Below are positions 1 through 7,320 of a DNA stretch of 64,000 nucleotides, piece by piece. Every line of letters starts with the position of its first letter. Position 1 is the stretch's first letter. The DNA is from Bifidobacterium goeldii (GTDB lineage: Bacteria; Actinomycetota; Actinomycetes; Actinomycetales; Bifidobacteriaceae). The notes under the pieces were generated by a model that was not told where the DNA came from, made no database searches, and saw nothing but the letters and a program-made list of their open reading frames with translations. Location: NCBI RefSeq assembly GCF_003951095.1, contig NZ_QXGL01000001.1, positions 806,001 to 870,000 on the forward strand, read 5' to 3'. A program made the translations under genes and the position numbers.

Positions 1-125
1 CTACGTCACTCGGCTAGTGTGTTATCTTCTGCCGTGATGCTGCATCAGCATTATTGCTGCGTGCTGGAGTGATGACCGAAATCGGCTGGATTCCTTCCAT
101 GTGCTAGGTATTATGCGAGGTATGT

Positions 126-1544
126 ATGCCATCCACACCCAAATCCGCCGCGTCTGAATCGCTGTCAAAGCGTGATCTTGTGCCGATTATTGTCATGATG
201 GTCGGCAGTTTTACTGCTATTTTGAACCAGACGCTGATGACGTCTGCACTGCCACATTTAATGCGCGATTTTGGTATTACCAGCAACACTGCGCAATGGT
301 TGAGCACTGGGTTCATGCTCACTAATGGCATTATGATCCCGATTACCGCGTTTCTGATTCAGAAATTCACTACACGGCAATTGTTCCTCTATGCGATTGG
401 CATGTTTCTGTTCGGCACGCTCGTTTGTACAGCGGCGCCCGGTTTTGGCGTGCTGTTGGCAGGGCGCATTCTGCAGGCTATGGGCGCTGGCATGCTCATG
501 CCTTTGTTGCAAACCGTGCTCTTCATTGTGTTCCCGCCGAATCGGCGTGGTACCGCAATGGGCTGGTTCGGCCTAGTGATCGCGTTCGCTCCTGCACTGG
601 GGCCAACACTGTCTGGTTTGATTATTGACATGCTGCCATGGCGATTCCTATTCGTGCCACTGATCGTTATTGCTGTAGCGGTATTAGCCGTGGCAATTCC
701 AACCGTGCGCAATGTCACCACGCCAACAAATCCGCGTATCGATATACCTTCGGTGGCCTTGTCAACGTTGGGTTTTGGTGGACTGTTGTACGGTTTCAGC
801 GTGGCTGGGCAGAACGGCTGGTCTGATGCGGGTACTGTTGGCGCACTGATTGTCGGCGCAGTGGCGTTGGTGGTGTTTATTATGCGGCAATTGCGCTTGC
901 CACAGCCGATGCTCAATTTCCGCGTGTTTGCTAAACCAATGTTCGCTTTGCCAATGGCGATTGTTGTGCTTGTGTTTGTCACGTTCATCACGTCGATGAA
1001 TATTCTGCCGATGTATATTCAAAATTCGCTTGGACTCACTGCTTTACAGTCCGGTCTGCTGCTGATGGGCGGTGGCGTGGCTGAAGGTGTATTCAACCCG
1101 GTGGCTGGACGCTTGTTTGACCGTATTGGCATTCGTCGTCTTGCTCCGCCTGCGATTGCAGTGATTGCGCTTGCCTCGTTTGCACTGTCTCGAATGAGCG
1201 CTTCAACCCCCGCATGGTATCCAGCAGTGTTCTTTACCGTGATGATGACAGGCGTGGCATTTTGCTTAATGCCACTGACTACCACCGCGTTGAACCAGTT
1301 GACCGGACCGCTGATTGCGCATGGTACGGCAATGAATAACACATTGCGACAAACAATGGCGGCGATCAGCATCGCGTTGTATTTTACAGTGATGACCTCG
1401 CACACGCAGACAGCGTCGGTTGCCGGATCTGCGGGAGCAGGGCTTGCGCATGGCGTAGACGCGGCTTTTACTGTTTCCGTAGTGGTGTCATGCATCGCGT
1501 TGGTATTGTCGCTATGTGTGCGTGATACGAGCAGGCAGCGTTAA
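126..1544 (+). CDS. MFS drug exporter, DHA2 (EmrB/QacA) family
   Basis: This 472-residue protein is almost entirely hydrophobic and fits the 14-helix DHA2 branch of the major facilitator superfamily, proton-coupled exporters of drugs or organic solutes in the cytoplasmic membrane. The first helix pair carries the family hallmark ILNQTLMTSALPHL, and the antiporter motif C region reads APALGPTLSGLIID around residues 155-168. The ATG at 126 is preceded by GAGG at 117-120. The gene stands alone, convergent with the MerR gene, with only 37 bases between the stops. The substrate cannot be read from sequence. Family assignment is firm; a role in drug efflux is inference. Confidence 0.9.
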   Translation: MPSTPKSAASESLSKRDLVPIIVMMVGSFTAILNQTLMTSALPHLMRDFGITSNTAQWLSTGFMLTNGIMIPITAFLIQKFTTRQLFLYAIGMFLFGTLVCTAAPGFGVLLAGRILQAMGAGMLMPLLQTVLFIVFPPNRRGTAMGWFGLVIAFAPALGPTLSGLIIDMLPWRFLFVPLIVIAVAVLAVAIPTVRNVTTPTNPRIDIPSVALSTLGFGGLLYGFSVAGQNGWSDAGTVGALIVGAVALVVFIMRQLRLPQPMLNFRVFAKPMFALPMAIVVLVFVTFITSMNILPMYIQNSLGLTALQSGLLLMGGGVAEGVFNPVAGRLFDRIGIRRLAPPAIAVIALASFALSRMSASTPAWYPAVFFTVMMTGVAFCLMPLTTTALNQLTGPLIAHGTAMNNTLRQTMAAISIALYFTVMTSHTQTASVAGSAGAGLAHGVDAAFTVSVVVSCIALVLSLCVRDTSRQR

Positions 1545-1581
1545 CTGGCGGCGTATATCGTCGGCTCTATCGTTAGCTCCG

Positions 1582-2055
1582 TTAGGACTTGAATACGGCG
1601 TGACGATAGTCAGCCCAGTCAGGCATTGGCGTACCGTTTTCGAGGCTTGCGCGAATATCGCCGTAGAAATGCAGTTTGCGCAGCACATGCGCATAGGCCT
1701 CGTCCAGCTCGCGGCGCTGCTGTTCGATGGCTTCACGTCGATCGACGAGTAAGTTCATCATGTCGTCGATATGATGCTGCTCGTCAGCTTCGAACGTGAA
1801 GAACTGTTTGAGATCTTCGATTGACATGCCAGCGTGCTTGAAACAGCAAATAGATTTAAGCCGGTTAACGTGGCATTGCCGATACACGCGCTGCCCTGAG
1901 GGTGTGCGATCGATATTGGTTAAGAGGCCAATTTCCTCGTAGTAGCGCAGTGTTGATGGCTCCATGTGGAACATGTTGGCGACTTGACGGATCGTATATT
2001 CACGGGATTCGTCATCATTGTCAGCTGTAGTGGTATCTTCCTTTGCTGATGTCAT
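1582..2055 (-). CDS. MerR-family transcriptional regulator
   Basis: A 157-residue protein with an N-terminal winged-helix MerR domain (YTIRQVANMFHMEPSTLRYYEEIGLL, residues about 20-45) followed by the long dimerisation helix. No cysteine cluster typical of metal sensors is seen in the C-terminal part, so an organic or stress ligand is more likely than a metal. The start has AAAGGA 5 bases upstream. It is divergent from the aldo/keto reductase gene, whose promoter has a MerR-like stretched spacer with an internal dyad. That arrangement suggests MerR controls the reductase, but this is inference. Confidence 0.88.
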   Translation of the reverse strand: MTSAKEDTTTADNDDESREYTIRQVANMFHMEPSTLRYYEEIGLLTNIDRTPSGQRVYRQCHVNRLKSICCFKHAGMSIEDLKQFFTFEADEQHHIDDMMNLLVDRREAIEQQRRELDEAYAHVLRKLHFYGDIRASLENGTPMPDWADYRHAVFKS

Positions 2056-2169
2056 AGCATCCTTTCTTGCGCACGCGCAATACTGTCACCGGCGGCATTG
2101 GTATTGACAGCGATGCAGTCGCTGCTATTCCCCGCGACACGCCCGAACAATCCCGTTTTCACCATCGAT

Positions 2170-2203
2170 TTGCGTTCAAGCTCACTTGAAGAGTGATTAT
2201 AGT
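2170..2203 (+). promoter_or_regulatory. Putative MerR-type promoter/operator of the aldo/keto reductase
   Basis: A TTGCGT box at 2170-2175 is followed by AT-rich GATTATAGT at 2195-2203, giving a spacer of 19 to 22 bases depending on the hexamer chosen. Inside the spacer is the perfect dyad TTCAAG-ctca-CTTGAA at 2175-2190. Over-long spacers bearing a dyad are the hallmark of MerR-activated promoters. Assignment is by pattern only. Confidence 0.5.
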
Positions 2204-2235
2204 ACCGACGATCCAATCAATGATGTTTTGGAGGA

Positions 2236-3246
2236 ATGATGTTTGAACCTACTGCCACGTATGAGCCGGCACCGACTCGCTACGATTCCATGCTCTACAA
2301 GCGTTGCGGTAACAGCGGTTTGAAGCTGCCAGCAATTTCGCTTGGTTTTTGGCATAATTTCGGCGACATCACGCCGTATGAGCAGATGAAATCGCTGGTG
2401 TTCACTGCGTTTGACCATGGTATTACCCATTTTGACTTGGCCAACAACTATGGACCGGAGCCGGGTGCTGCTGAGAAGAGCGCTGGCCGACTGATTCACC
2501 AGTACTTCGCTAAGCACCGCGATGAGCTGATCGTCAGCACGAAGGCCGGTTATGAAATGTGGGCTGGGCCTTACGGTGATTGGGGTAGCCGCAAGTATTT
2601 GCTGGCCTCGCTGGATCAGAGCTTGGAACGCCTCGGTCTTGACTACGTTGACATTTTCTACCATCACCGCCCCGACCCGGAAACTCCGCTTGAGGAGACG
2701 ATGGGTGCGCTCGCGCAGGCTGTAACCAGCGGTAAGGCGCTGTATGTGGGCTTGTCGAATTATGATGGACCGCGCCTTGAGCAGGCTGCTGCAATTCTTG
2801 ACGAGTTGCATGTGCCGTTTGTAATTAACCAAAATAAGTACAACATTCTTGATCGCACGGTGGAGCATAACGGTCTCAAGGAGACTGCGAAGCGCCTGGG
2901 TAAGGGCCTGATTACGTTCTGCCCGCTTGAGCAAGGTTTGCTCACCGACCGTTACCTTAACGGTATTCCTGCCGATTCGCGCGTCGCACACGATCCGCGC
3001 TTCCTGCATGAATCGGATGTTAAGCGCGTTCACGGCAAGATTGTGGCACTCAATGAGATTGCCAAGCAGCGTGGCCAGTCGCTTGCAGAAATGAGCCTTG
3101 CTTGGCTGTTGCATGATGATGCGGTAACTAGCGTGCTTGCTGGTGCTTCAAAGCCTCAGCAGATCATCGATAATATTGGCGCATTGAAGAACCTTGACTT
3201 TAGTGATGAGGAACTTCAAGCCATTGATCAGATCGCACAGAACTGA
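2236..3246 (+). CDS. Aldo/keto reductase, YghZ-like
   Basis: The 336-residue product has the complete AKR (beta/alpha)8 signature: the catalytic tetrad region ITHFDLANNYG, the lysine in LIVSTKAGYEMW, and the histidine in VDIFYHHRPDP. The combination of an N-terminal YKRCGNSGLKLPAISLGFWHNFGD and the AKR14-style loop resembles YghZ, an NADPH-dependent reductase of L-glyceraldehyde-3-phosphate and methylglyoxal-like aldehydes. The start at 2236 has GGAGG 4 bases upstream (2229-2233). Divergent MerR gene and MerR-like promoter suggest induction by an electrophile or stress; that part is inferred. Confidence 0.9.
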   Translation: MMFEPTATYEPAPTRYDSMLYKRCGNSGLKLPAISLGFWHNFGDITPYEQMKSLVFTAFDHGITHFDLANNYGPEPGAAEKSAGRLIHQYFAKHRDELIVSTKAGYEMWAGPYGDWGSRKYLLASLDQSLERLGLDYVDIFYHHRPDPETPLEETMGALAQAVTSGKALYVGLSNYDGPRLEQAAAILDELHVPFVINQNKYNILDRTVEHNGLKETAKRLGKGLITFCPLEQGLLTDRYLNGIPADSRVAHDPRFLHESDVKRVHGKIVALNEIAKQRGQSLAEMSLAWLLHDDAVTSVLAGASKPQQIIDNIGALKNLDFSDEELQAIDQIAQN

Positions 3247-3399
3247 CGCACACTCAATCGCAGAATCGGTTATCAGATAGTTGGCGGATGCGTACCTGCC
3301 AACTATTTGGTGACCGATTTCGCGTTTTATGCAAACGAATACAGGAATGCCAGCGTTTTCACAGGCGATCGCATCGTTGCGCCAATGTAAGCGCGGTTA

Positions 3400-3509
3400 T
3401 ATAGGTCATGTCAGCAAGAGCTGGCGAGGTTCGCAAGAACCCCATAACTGAATCCCTTCTTCTTCCCTCTCCTTTGCAAAGCCCGGCCTGATCACCGGGC
3501 TTTTCTTTT
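3400..3509 (+). ncRNA. Candidate small RNA between convergent genes
   Basis: The 277-base gap between the reductase and the GTPase gene holds a promoter-like pair TTGCGC (3377-3382) and TATAGG (3400-3405) with 17 bases between. Two small hairpins follow, CAGC-aaga-GCTG (3412-3423) and GGTTC-gcaa-GAACC (3428-3441, GNRA-type loop), and then a strong intrinsic terminator. The predicted RNA would be about 95-100 nucleotides. It could equally be the 3' untranslated region of the reductase. It does not match SRP RNA, 6C RNA or tRNA. Confidence 0.35.
3479..3509 (+). terminator. Rho-independent terminator
   Basis: The stem AAGCCCGG (3479-3486) pairs with CCGGGCTT (3495-3502) around an 8-base loop and runs directly into a T-rich tract TTTTCTTTT on the plus strand. 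It ends either the aldo/keto reductase message or the candidate small RNA. Confidence 0.8.
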
Positions 3510-3523
3510 ACCTATTTATGCTT

Positions 3524-5701
3524 TTATTTCGCCGCATAAGGCAAGTGCATGAAGTCGGGGACTTTATACCATTTGACGGGGTATCCGGCGCCGTGAGCAC
3601 AGAATACTGAATCAGGAGTGTTGTCAAGATCAGATTCGGGGTTGTAGGCTGCATCGGCAATTACTTGTGCCTCATCATGGCAGGGCTTGTAGCCGCCAAA
3701 TGTGCAACTTAAGTGGCCTTGCCCATGCGTGTAAGCGTTGACGTCCATCGCGTAGTCGCGCATTTCAGCAACAGGCACTTCACCGGTCAAAATCGCATAC
3801 TCACCGTCAGTGCTTACTGGGTCAAAACTGCCAGACATGCGTTGAATATCAGACATTGCACGGCCGATCAAATCCTGTGGAACTTCTAGCCTGAATCGGT
3901 ACCACGGTTCGAGTACGCGACACCAGCCAGGATCAGTGTTCACCGCGTGCATGTTGGCATCTGCGTCACTATCCGGTTGAGTATCGCCGGCACGCGTATC
4001 GTTTGCAGACGTGGCAGCGTTTGCATCATGCTCTTCGGCAGGATCGGTTTCACGAATGCGCGCAATATAGCCTTCTGGGTCGCCTTCTGCTTTCGCCATC
4101 ATTAATCCTTGACGAATTGCGCGATAGGTAGATTGGCGGAAGTCACCACCCTCAGTGTGCTTTTCATGCGCTTTGCCAATAAGCAAGGTGATACGCATGT
4201 CCGTAATCGGCGAGCCGGTGAGCACACCAAGATGTTCTTTTTCTCGGAAGTGAGTCATAATCAGCCGCTGCCAGTTACGTGCTAATACGTTTTCACTGCA
4301 TACGGTGGCATATGTCAGTCCACTACCCGGTCCAGTTGGTTCAAGGAGCACATGCACCTCGGCATAGTGGCGAAGCGGCTCAAAATGGCCTACGCCTTCA
4401 ACTGGATGAGTGATTGTTTCTTTATATAGAATGCCACCCGGCCCAAATTCCACGTCGAGACCAAACCGGTCGCGCATCATCTGTTGGATGATTTCCAGTT
4501 GCACTTCACCCATAAGCTGTACGTGCACTTCTTGCAACCGTTCCTGCCATACCACATGCAGCAGTGGGTCTTCATCATCCAACGTACGCAGTGCAGTCAA
4601 ACACTTGTGTACGTCATTATCGCCGGGCAGCAATGTGTAGGTAAGTACCGGTTGCAGTACGGGGCTTTCTGCATCCGGTTCACATCCAAGTCCCTCACCG
4701 GGGAATGTGCTTGTCGGCCCAGTGACCGCGCACACTGTGCCTGCGGGTACGCGATCTGCAATCGTGAATTTCGCACCGGAATATAGGCGTACCTGGTCAG
4801 CTTTTTCATGCCAGATTTCCACAGTATCGGCATCGTTTGCACTCATGGCGGCGTTTGCACTCATGGCAGCGTTTGCACGGTCAAGATCATTGCCACTCTT
4901 ATCATTAGTGAGCATCATTTTGGCCTTCAGCTCACCACCAGTAACCTTGAGCCAAGTCAACCGGTTGCCTTGAGCATCATGCGACACTTTAAAAATGCGT
5001 GCGCCAAAATCCGACCCATATTCAGGTTCGCGCACATACTGCTCAATGCCGGCAAGCAATGCGTCAATGCCATCCATTTTCAGCGCCGAACCCCAGAAGC
5101 AGGGAAAAAGTTTGCGCTCAGCAATCATGCGGCGCATATCATCAAGCGGTATCTTGCCATGCTCAAGAAATGCATCCATTGCAGTCTCATCCTGCATGGC
5201 AACATTCTCTTGCATTTCCGGTGCCGTATCTGATTCAAAATCAGTGCATGCGTCGCCAAAGCGCCGCCGCAATTGCGCAAGCAGCATTGCACGGTCAGCT
5301 CCAGGCGCATCCATTTTATTGATGAACAAAAATGTAGGCACCTCATAGCGCTTCAACAATCGCCACAACGTTTCCGTATGCCCTTGCACGCCATCGGAGG
5401 CGGAGATTACAAGAATGGCGTAATCTAACGCTCGCAACGTACGCTCAGTTTCAGCCGAAAAGTCCACGTGACCAGGCGTATCAACAAGCGTCAGAGTCAA
5501 ATCACCGGTTTCAATAATGGCCGGTTCAGCAAAAATAGTGATACCGCGAGCGCGTTCCATTGCATTCGTGTCTAGGAATGCGTCACCATGATCAACACGG
5601 CCAAGCTTACGTATTTCACCAGTGCGATACAGTAGCGCTTCAGACAATGTGGTTTTGCCGGCATCCACGTGCGCCAAAATACCTGCGACGATTCGCTTCA
5701 T
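3524..5701 (-). CDS. TetM/EF-G-like ribosomal protection GTPase
   Basis: The 725-residue protein is a translational GTPase with G1 AHVDAGKT, G2 RGIT, G3 DTPGH, G4 NKMD and G5 SALK motifs, followed by EF-G domains II-V. Length and layout match the TetM/TetO/TetW branch rather than EF-G itself, but the G2 neighbourhood ERARGITIFAE is divergent. Start was placed at 5701, where AGGA lies 6 bases upstream, not at the in-frame ATG 12 codons earlier. Two low-complexity insertions share the motif NAAxSAND, near residues 274-290 and 558-570. Chromosomal homologues of this divergence are often not drug determinants, so resistance is not claimed. Confidence 0.8.
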   Translation of the reverse strand: MKRIVAGILAHVDAGKTTLSEALLYRTGEIRKLGRVDHGDAFLDTNAMERARGITIFAEPAIIETGDLTLTLVDTPGHVDFSAETERTLRALDYAILVISASDGVQGHTETLWRLLKRYEVPTFLFINKMDAPGADRAMLLAQLRRRFGDACTDFESDTAPEMQENVAMQDETAMDAFLEHGKIPLDDMRRMIAERKLFPCFWGSALKMDGIDALLAGIEQYVREPEYGSDFGARIFKVSHDAQGNRLTWLKVTGGELKAKMMLTNDKSGNDLDRANAAMSANAAMSANDADTVEIWHEKADQVRLYSGAKFTIADRVPAGTVCAVTGPTSTFPGEGLGCEPDAESPVLQPVLTYTLLPGDNDVHKCLTALRTLDDEDPLLHVVWQERLQEVHVQLMGEVQLEIIQQMMRDRFGLDVEFGPGGILYKETITHPVEGVGHFEPLRHYAEVHVLLEPTGPGSGLTYATVCSENVLARNWQRLIMTHFREKEHLGVLTGSPITDMRITLLIGKAHEKHTEGGDFRQSTYRAIRQGLMMAKAEGDPEGYIARIRETDPAEEHDANAATSANDTRAGDTQPDSDADANMHAVNTDPGWCRVLEPWYRFRLEVPQDLIGRAMSDIQRMSGSFDPVSTDGEYAILTGEVPVAEMRDYAMDVNAYTHGQGHLSCTFGGYKPCHDEAQVIADAAYNPESDLDNTPDSVFCAHGAGYPVKWYKVPDFMHLPYAAK

Positions 5702-5961
5702 AACCGTTCCTTCCACATCGTTACGTCGTGTGCGCAATATTGCGCGTGCTCGTCGCCATCTTACCCGCCGCGCCGCCGCAATGTGCCAACATGCAATGGT
5801 TGAACGAATCGTTATAATAATGCGAGTTTTATGGCGTGCAAACGGCGCTCACCGTCTTGTGCGCAGCCTGCACGATTCACGTCAACCGCATCGAAGACGC
5901 ACCTTGTGCTACGAGATACTGCGATGTGGTTGAGCGCCACGCACGATAACACGGAGGATGC

Positions 5962-7134
5962 ATGATCACGAACGCGCTACCCAACGACTATGTCGTATTG
6001 GATTTGGAAACGACTGGTATCAGCTGGGCGCGTGACACCATTATTGAAATTGGTGCAGTGAAAGTTGTGAACCGGCAACCGGTGGCAACGTTTCAGCAGC
6101 TTGTGAATCCCATGCGGCGTCTGAACCCGTTTATTACTAGTCTGACTGGTATTACTCCGCAAATGCTTGAACCGGCGCCGACCCTTGACGAGGTGTTGCC
6201 TCAGTTTCTTGATTGGTGTGGCGACAACGTACTCATTGGGCACAATATTGTTCGTTTTGATATCAAGTTCATTGATATTGCATCACAGCGTATGTTGCAC
6301 CGAGTAGTACCGAATCGGATTATTGATACGCTGCAGATGAGTCGTGAGCTCTTCCCCGCTGAGCGTCATCATCGTCTTGCTGATCTTATTCAACGGTTTG
6401 ATATTGCTGACATTGAGGAACACCGCGCATTGTCTGATGCGCAACAGACTCGGATGTGTTTTGAGTGGATGCGCGATTGGCAGGATCGCCGCACTACTAT
6501 GCCTGCTCACGATGCTTTGAGCGTGACTACGATGGGAGCTATGGATATCGTATCTGATGATGCCGTAAACGTTCGCAATGATACTGCTCATGACAACGTC
6601 ACCAGCGTTGACAACGCTGCCACTACTGGCGAGTCTTCAACTCCAGCTGCACTGCCTGTACGCCTCAACGCTGGCGCACCCGCGCCAGATTTCACGTTGC
6701 CAGCCGCGCAACCGGATGGTAGCGAATCAACGATTACACTCTCGAGCGTGCTTGCAGAAGGCAAACGCGTCATCCTGTACTTCTACCCTGCCGCAATGAC
6801 TCCTGGTTGCACTACAGAAGCTTGCGATTTCCGTGATAATCTCGCGCGCCTGACCGCACTGGGGTACACAGTGCTTGGTGTTTCTAAAGATCCGCTGCCG
6901 AAGTTGCATCGGTTTATTGAACGCGATCATCTGACGTTCCCGTTGTTGAGTGATCCGGACTTTACTGTGCACCAGCAGTATGCGGCCTACGGTGAGCGCA
7001 AACTGTATGGCAAAGTGCATGTTGGTTCGATTCGTTCAACGTTTGCGATTGAGCCGAATGGAACGATCACGCTCGCCCGTTACAATGTGCGCGCTAAAGG
7101 CCACGTTGATTCCCTGATGAAGCAGCTGGGCTAA
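5962..7134 (+). CDS. DEDDh exonuclease fused to Bcp-type peroxiredoxin
   Basis: This 390-residue protein joins two enzyme domains. Residues 9-175 form a DnaQ-like 3'-5' exonuclease: ExoI VVLDLETTG (Asp14, Glu16), ExoII IGHNIVRFDIKF and ExoIII HRALSDA. A hydrophilic linker of about 55 residues, rich in Asn, Thr and Ala, follows. Residues about 231-390 are a thioredoxin-dependent thiol peroxidase of the Bcp/PrxQ class, with APDFTLP, the peroxidatic cysteine in TPGCTTEAC and a second cysteine five residues on. The reading frame is continuous with no frameshift sign. GGAGG lies 5 bases before the ATG. Both active sites look intact. A combined role in oxidative DNA damage is inference only. Confidence 0.88.
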   Translation: MITNALPNDYVVLDLETTGISWARDTIIEIGAVKVVNRQPVATFQQLVNPMRRLNPFITSLTGITPQMLEPAPTLDEVLPQFLDWCGDNVLIGHNIVRFDIKFIDIASQRMLHRVVPNRIIDTLQMSRELFPAERHHRLADLIQRFDIADIEEHRALSDAQQTRMCFEWMRDWQDRRTTMPAHDALSVTTMGAMDIVSDDAVNVRNDTAHDNVTSVDNAATTGESSTPAALPVRLNAGAPAPDFTLPAAQPDGSESTITLSSVLAEGKRVILYFYPAAMTPGCTTEACDFRDNLARLTALGYTVLGVSKDPLPKLHRFIERDHLTFPLLSDPDFTVHQQYAAYGERKLYGKVHVGSIRSTFAIEPNGTITLARYNVRAKGHVDSLMKQLG

Positions 7135-7155
7135 TCTCTTCTATCTACAAAACCA

Positions 7156-7211
7156 ATGCGGCCGGATGGGTGAATCACTACTTCAGTAATGGTTCACCCA
7201 CCCGGCCGCAT
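7156..7211. terminator. Long hairpin, probable terminator of convergent genes
   Basis: ATGCGGCCGG (7156-7165) pairs with CCGGCCGCAT (7202-7211), and the stem continues inward through GGGTGA/TCACCC. It lies 22 bases after the exonuclease-peroxiredoxin stop. There is no long T tract on the plus side; on the minus side the flank contains GGTTTTG. Confidence 0.6.
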
Positions 7212-7240
7212 ATGTATATAACACAGGTAGCTGAAACGCC

Positions 7241-7282
7241 GCATCCGGTTGCATAACAATGAATCATTATGCAACCGGATGC
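7241..7282. terminator. Perfect 16-bp inverted repeat downstream of ileS
   Basis: A 16-base arm at 7241-7256 beginning GCATCCGG is matched perfectly by 7267-7282, leaving a 10-base loop. It sits 38 bases beyond the ileS stop and next to the preceding hairpin. Neither flank has a T tract, so it may be a stabilising 3' hairpin rather than an intrinsic terminator. Confidence 0.55.
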
Positions 7283-7320
7283 GCCACGATATTCAGTTAT
7301 GGTGTGCAGAAGTCAGCAGC

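Noticed and set aside
3411..3450. tRNA or SRP RNA in the gap after the aldo/keto reductase
   Set aside because: GGTTCGCAAGAACC looks like a T-arm at first, but no acceptor or anticodon stem fits and the SRP core motif is absent.
3524..5701. Calling the GTPase an acquired tetracycline resistance gene (tetW/tetM)
   Set aside because: Sequence is too divergent in the G2 region and there are no mobile-element flanks; only the ribosomal-protection family resemblance is supported.
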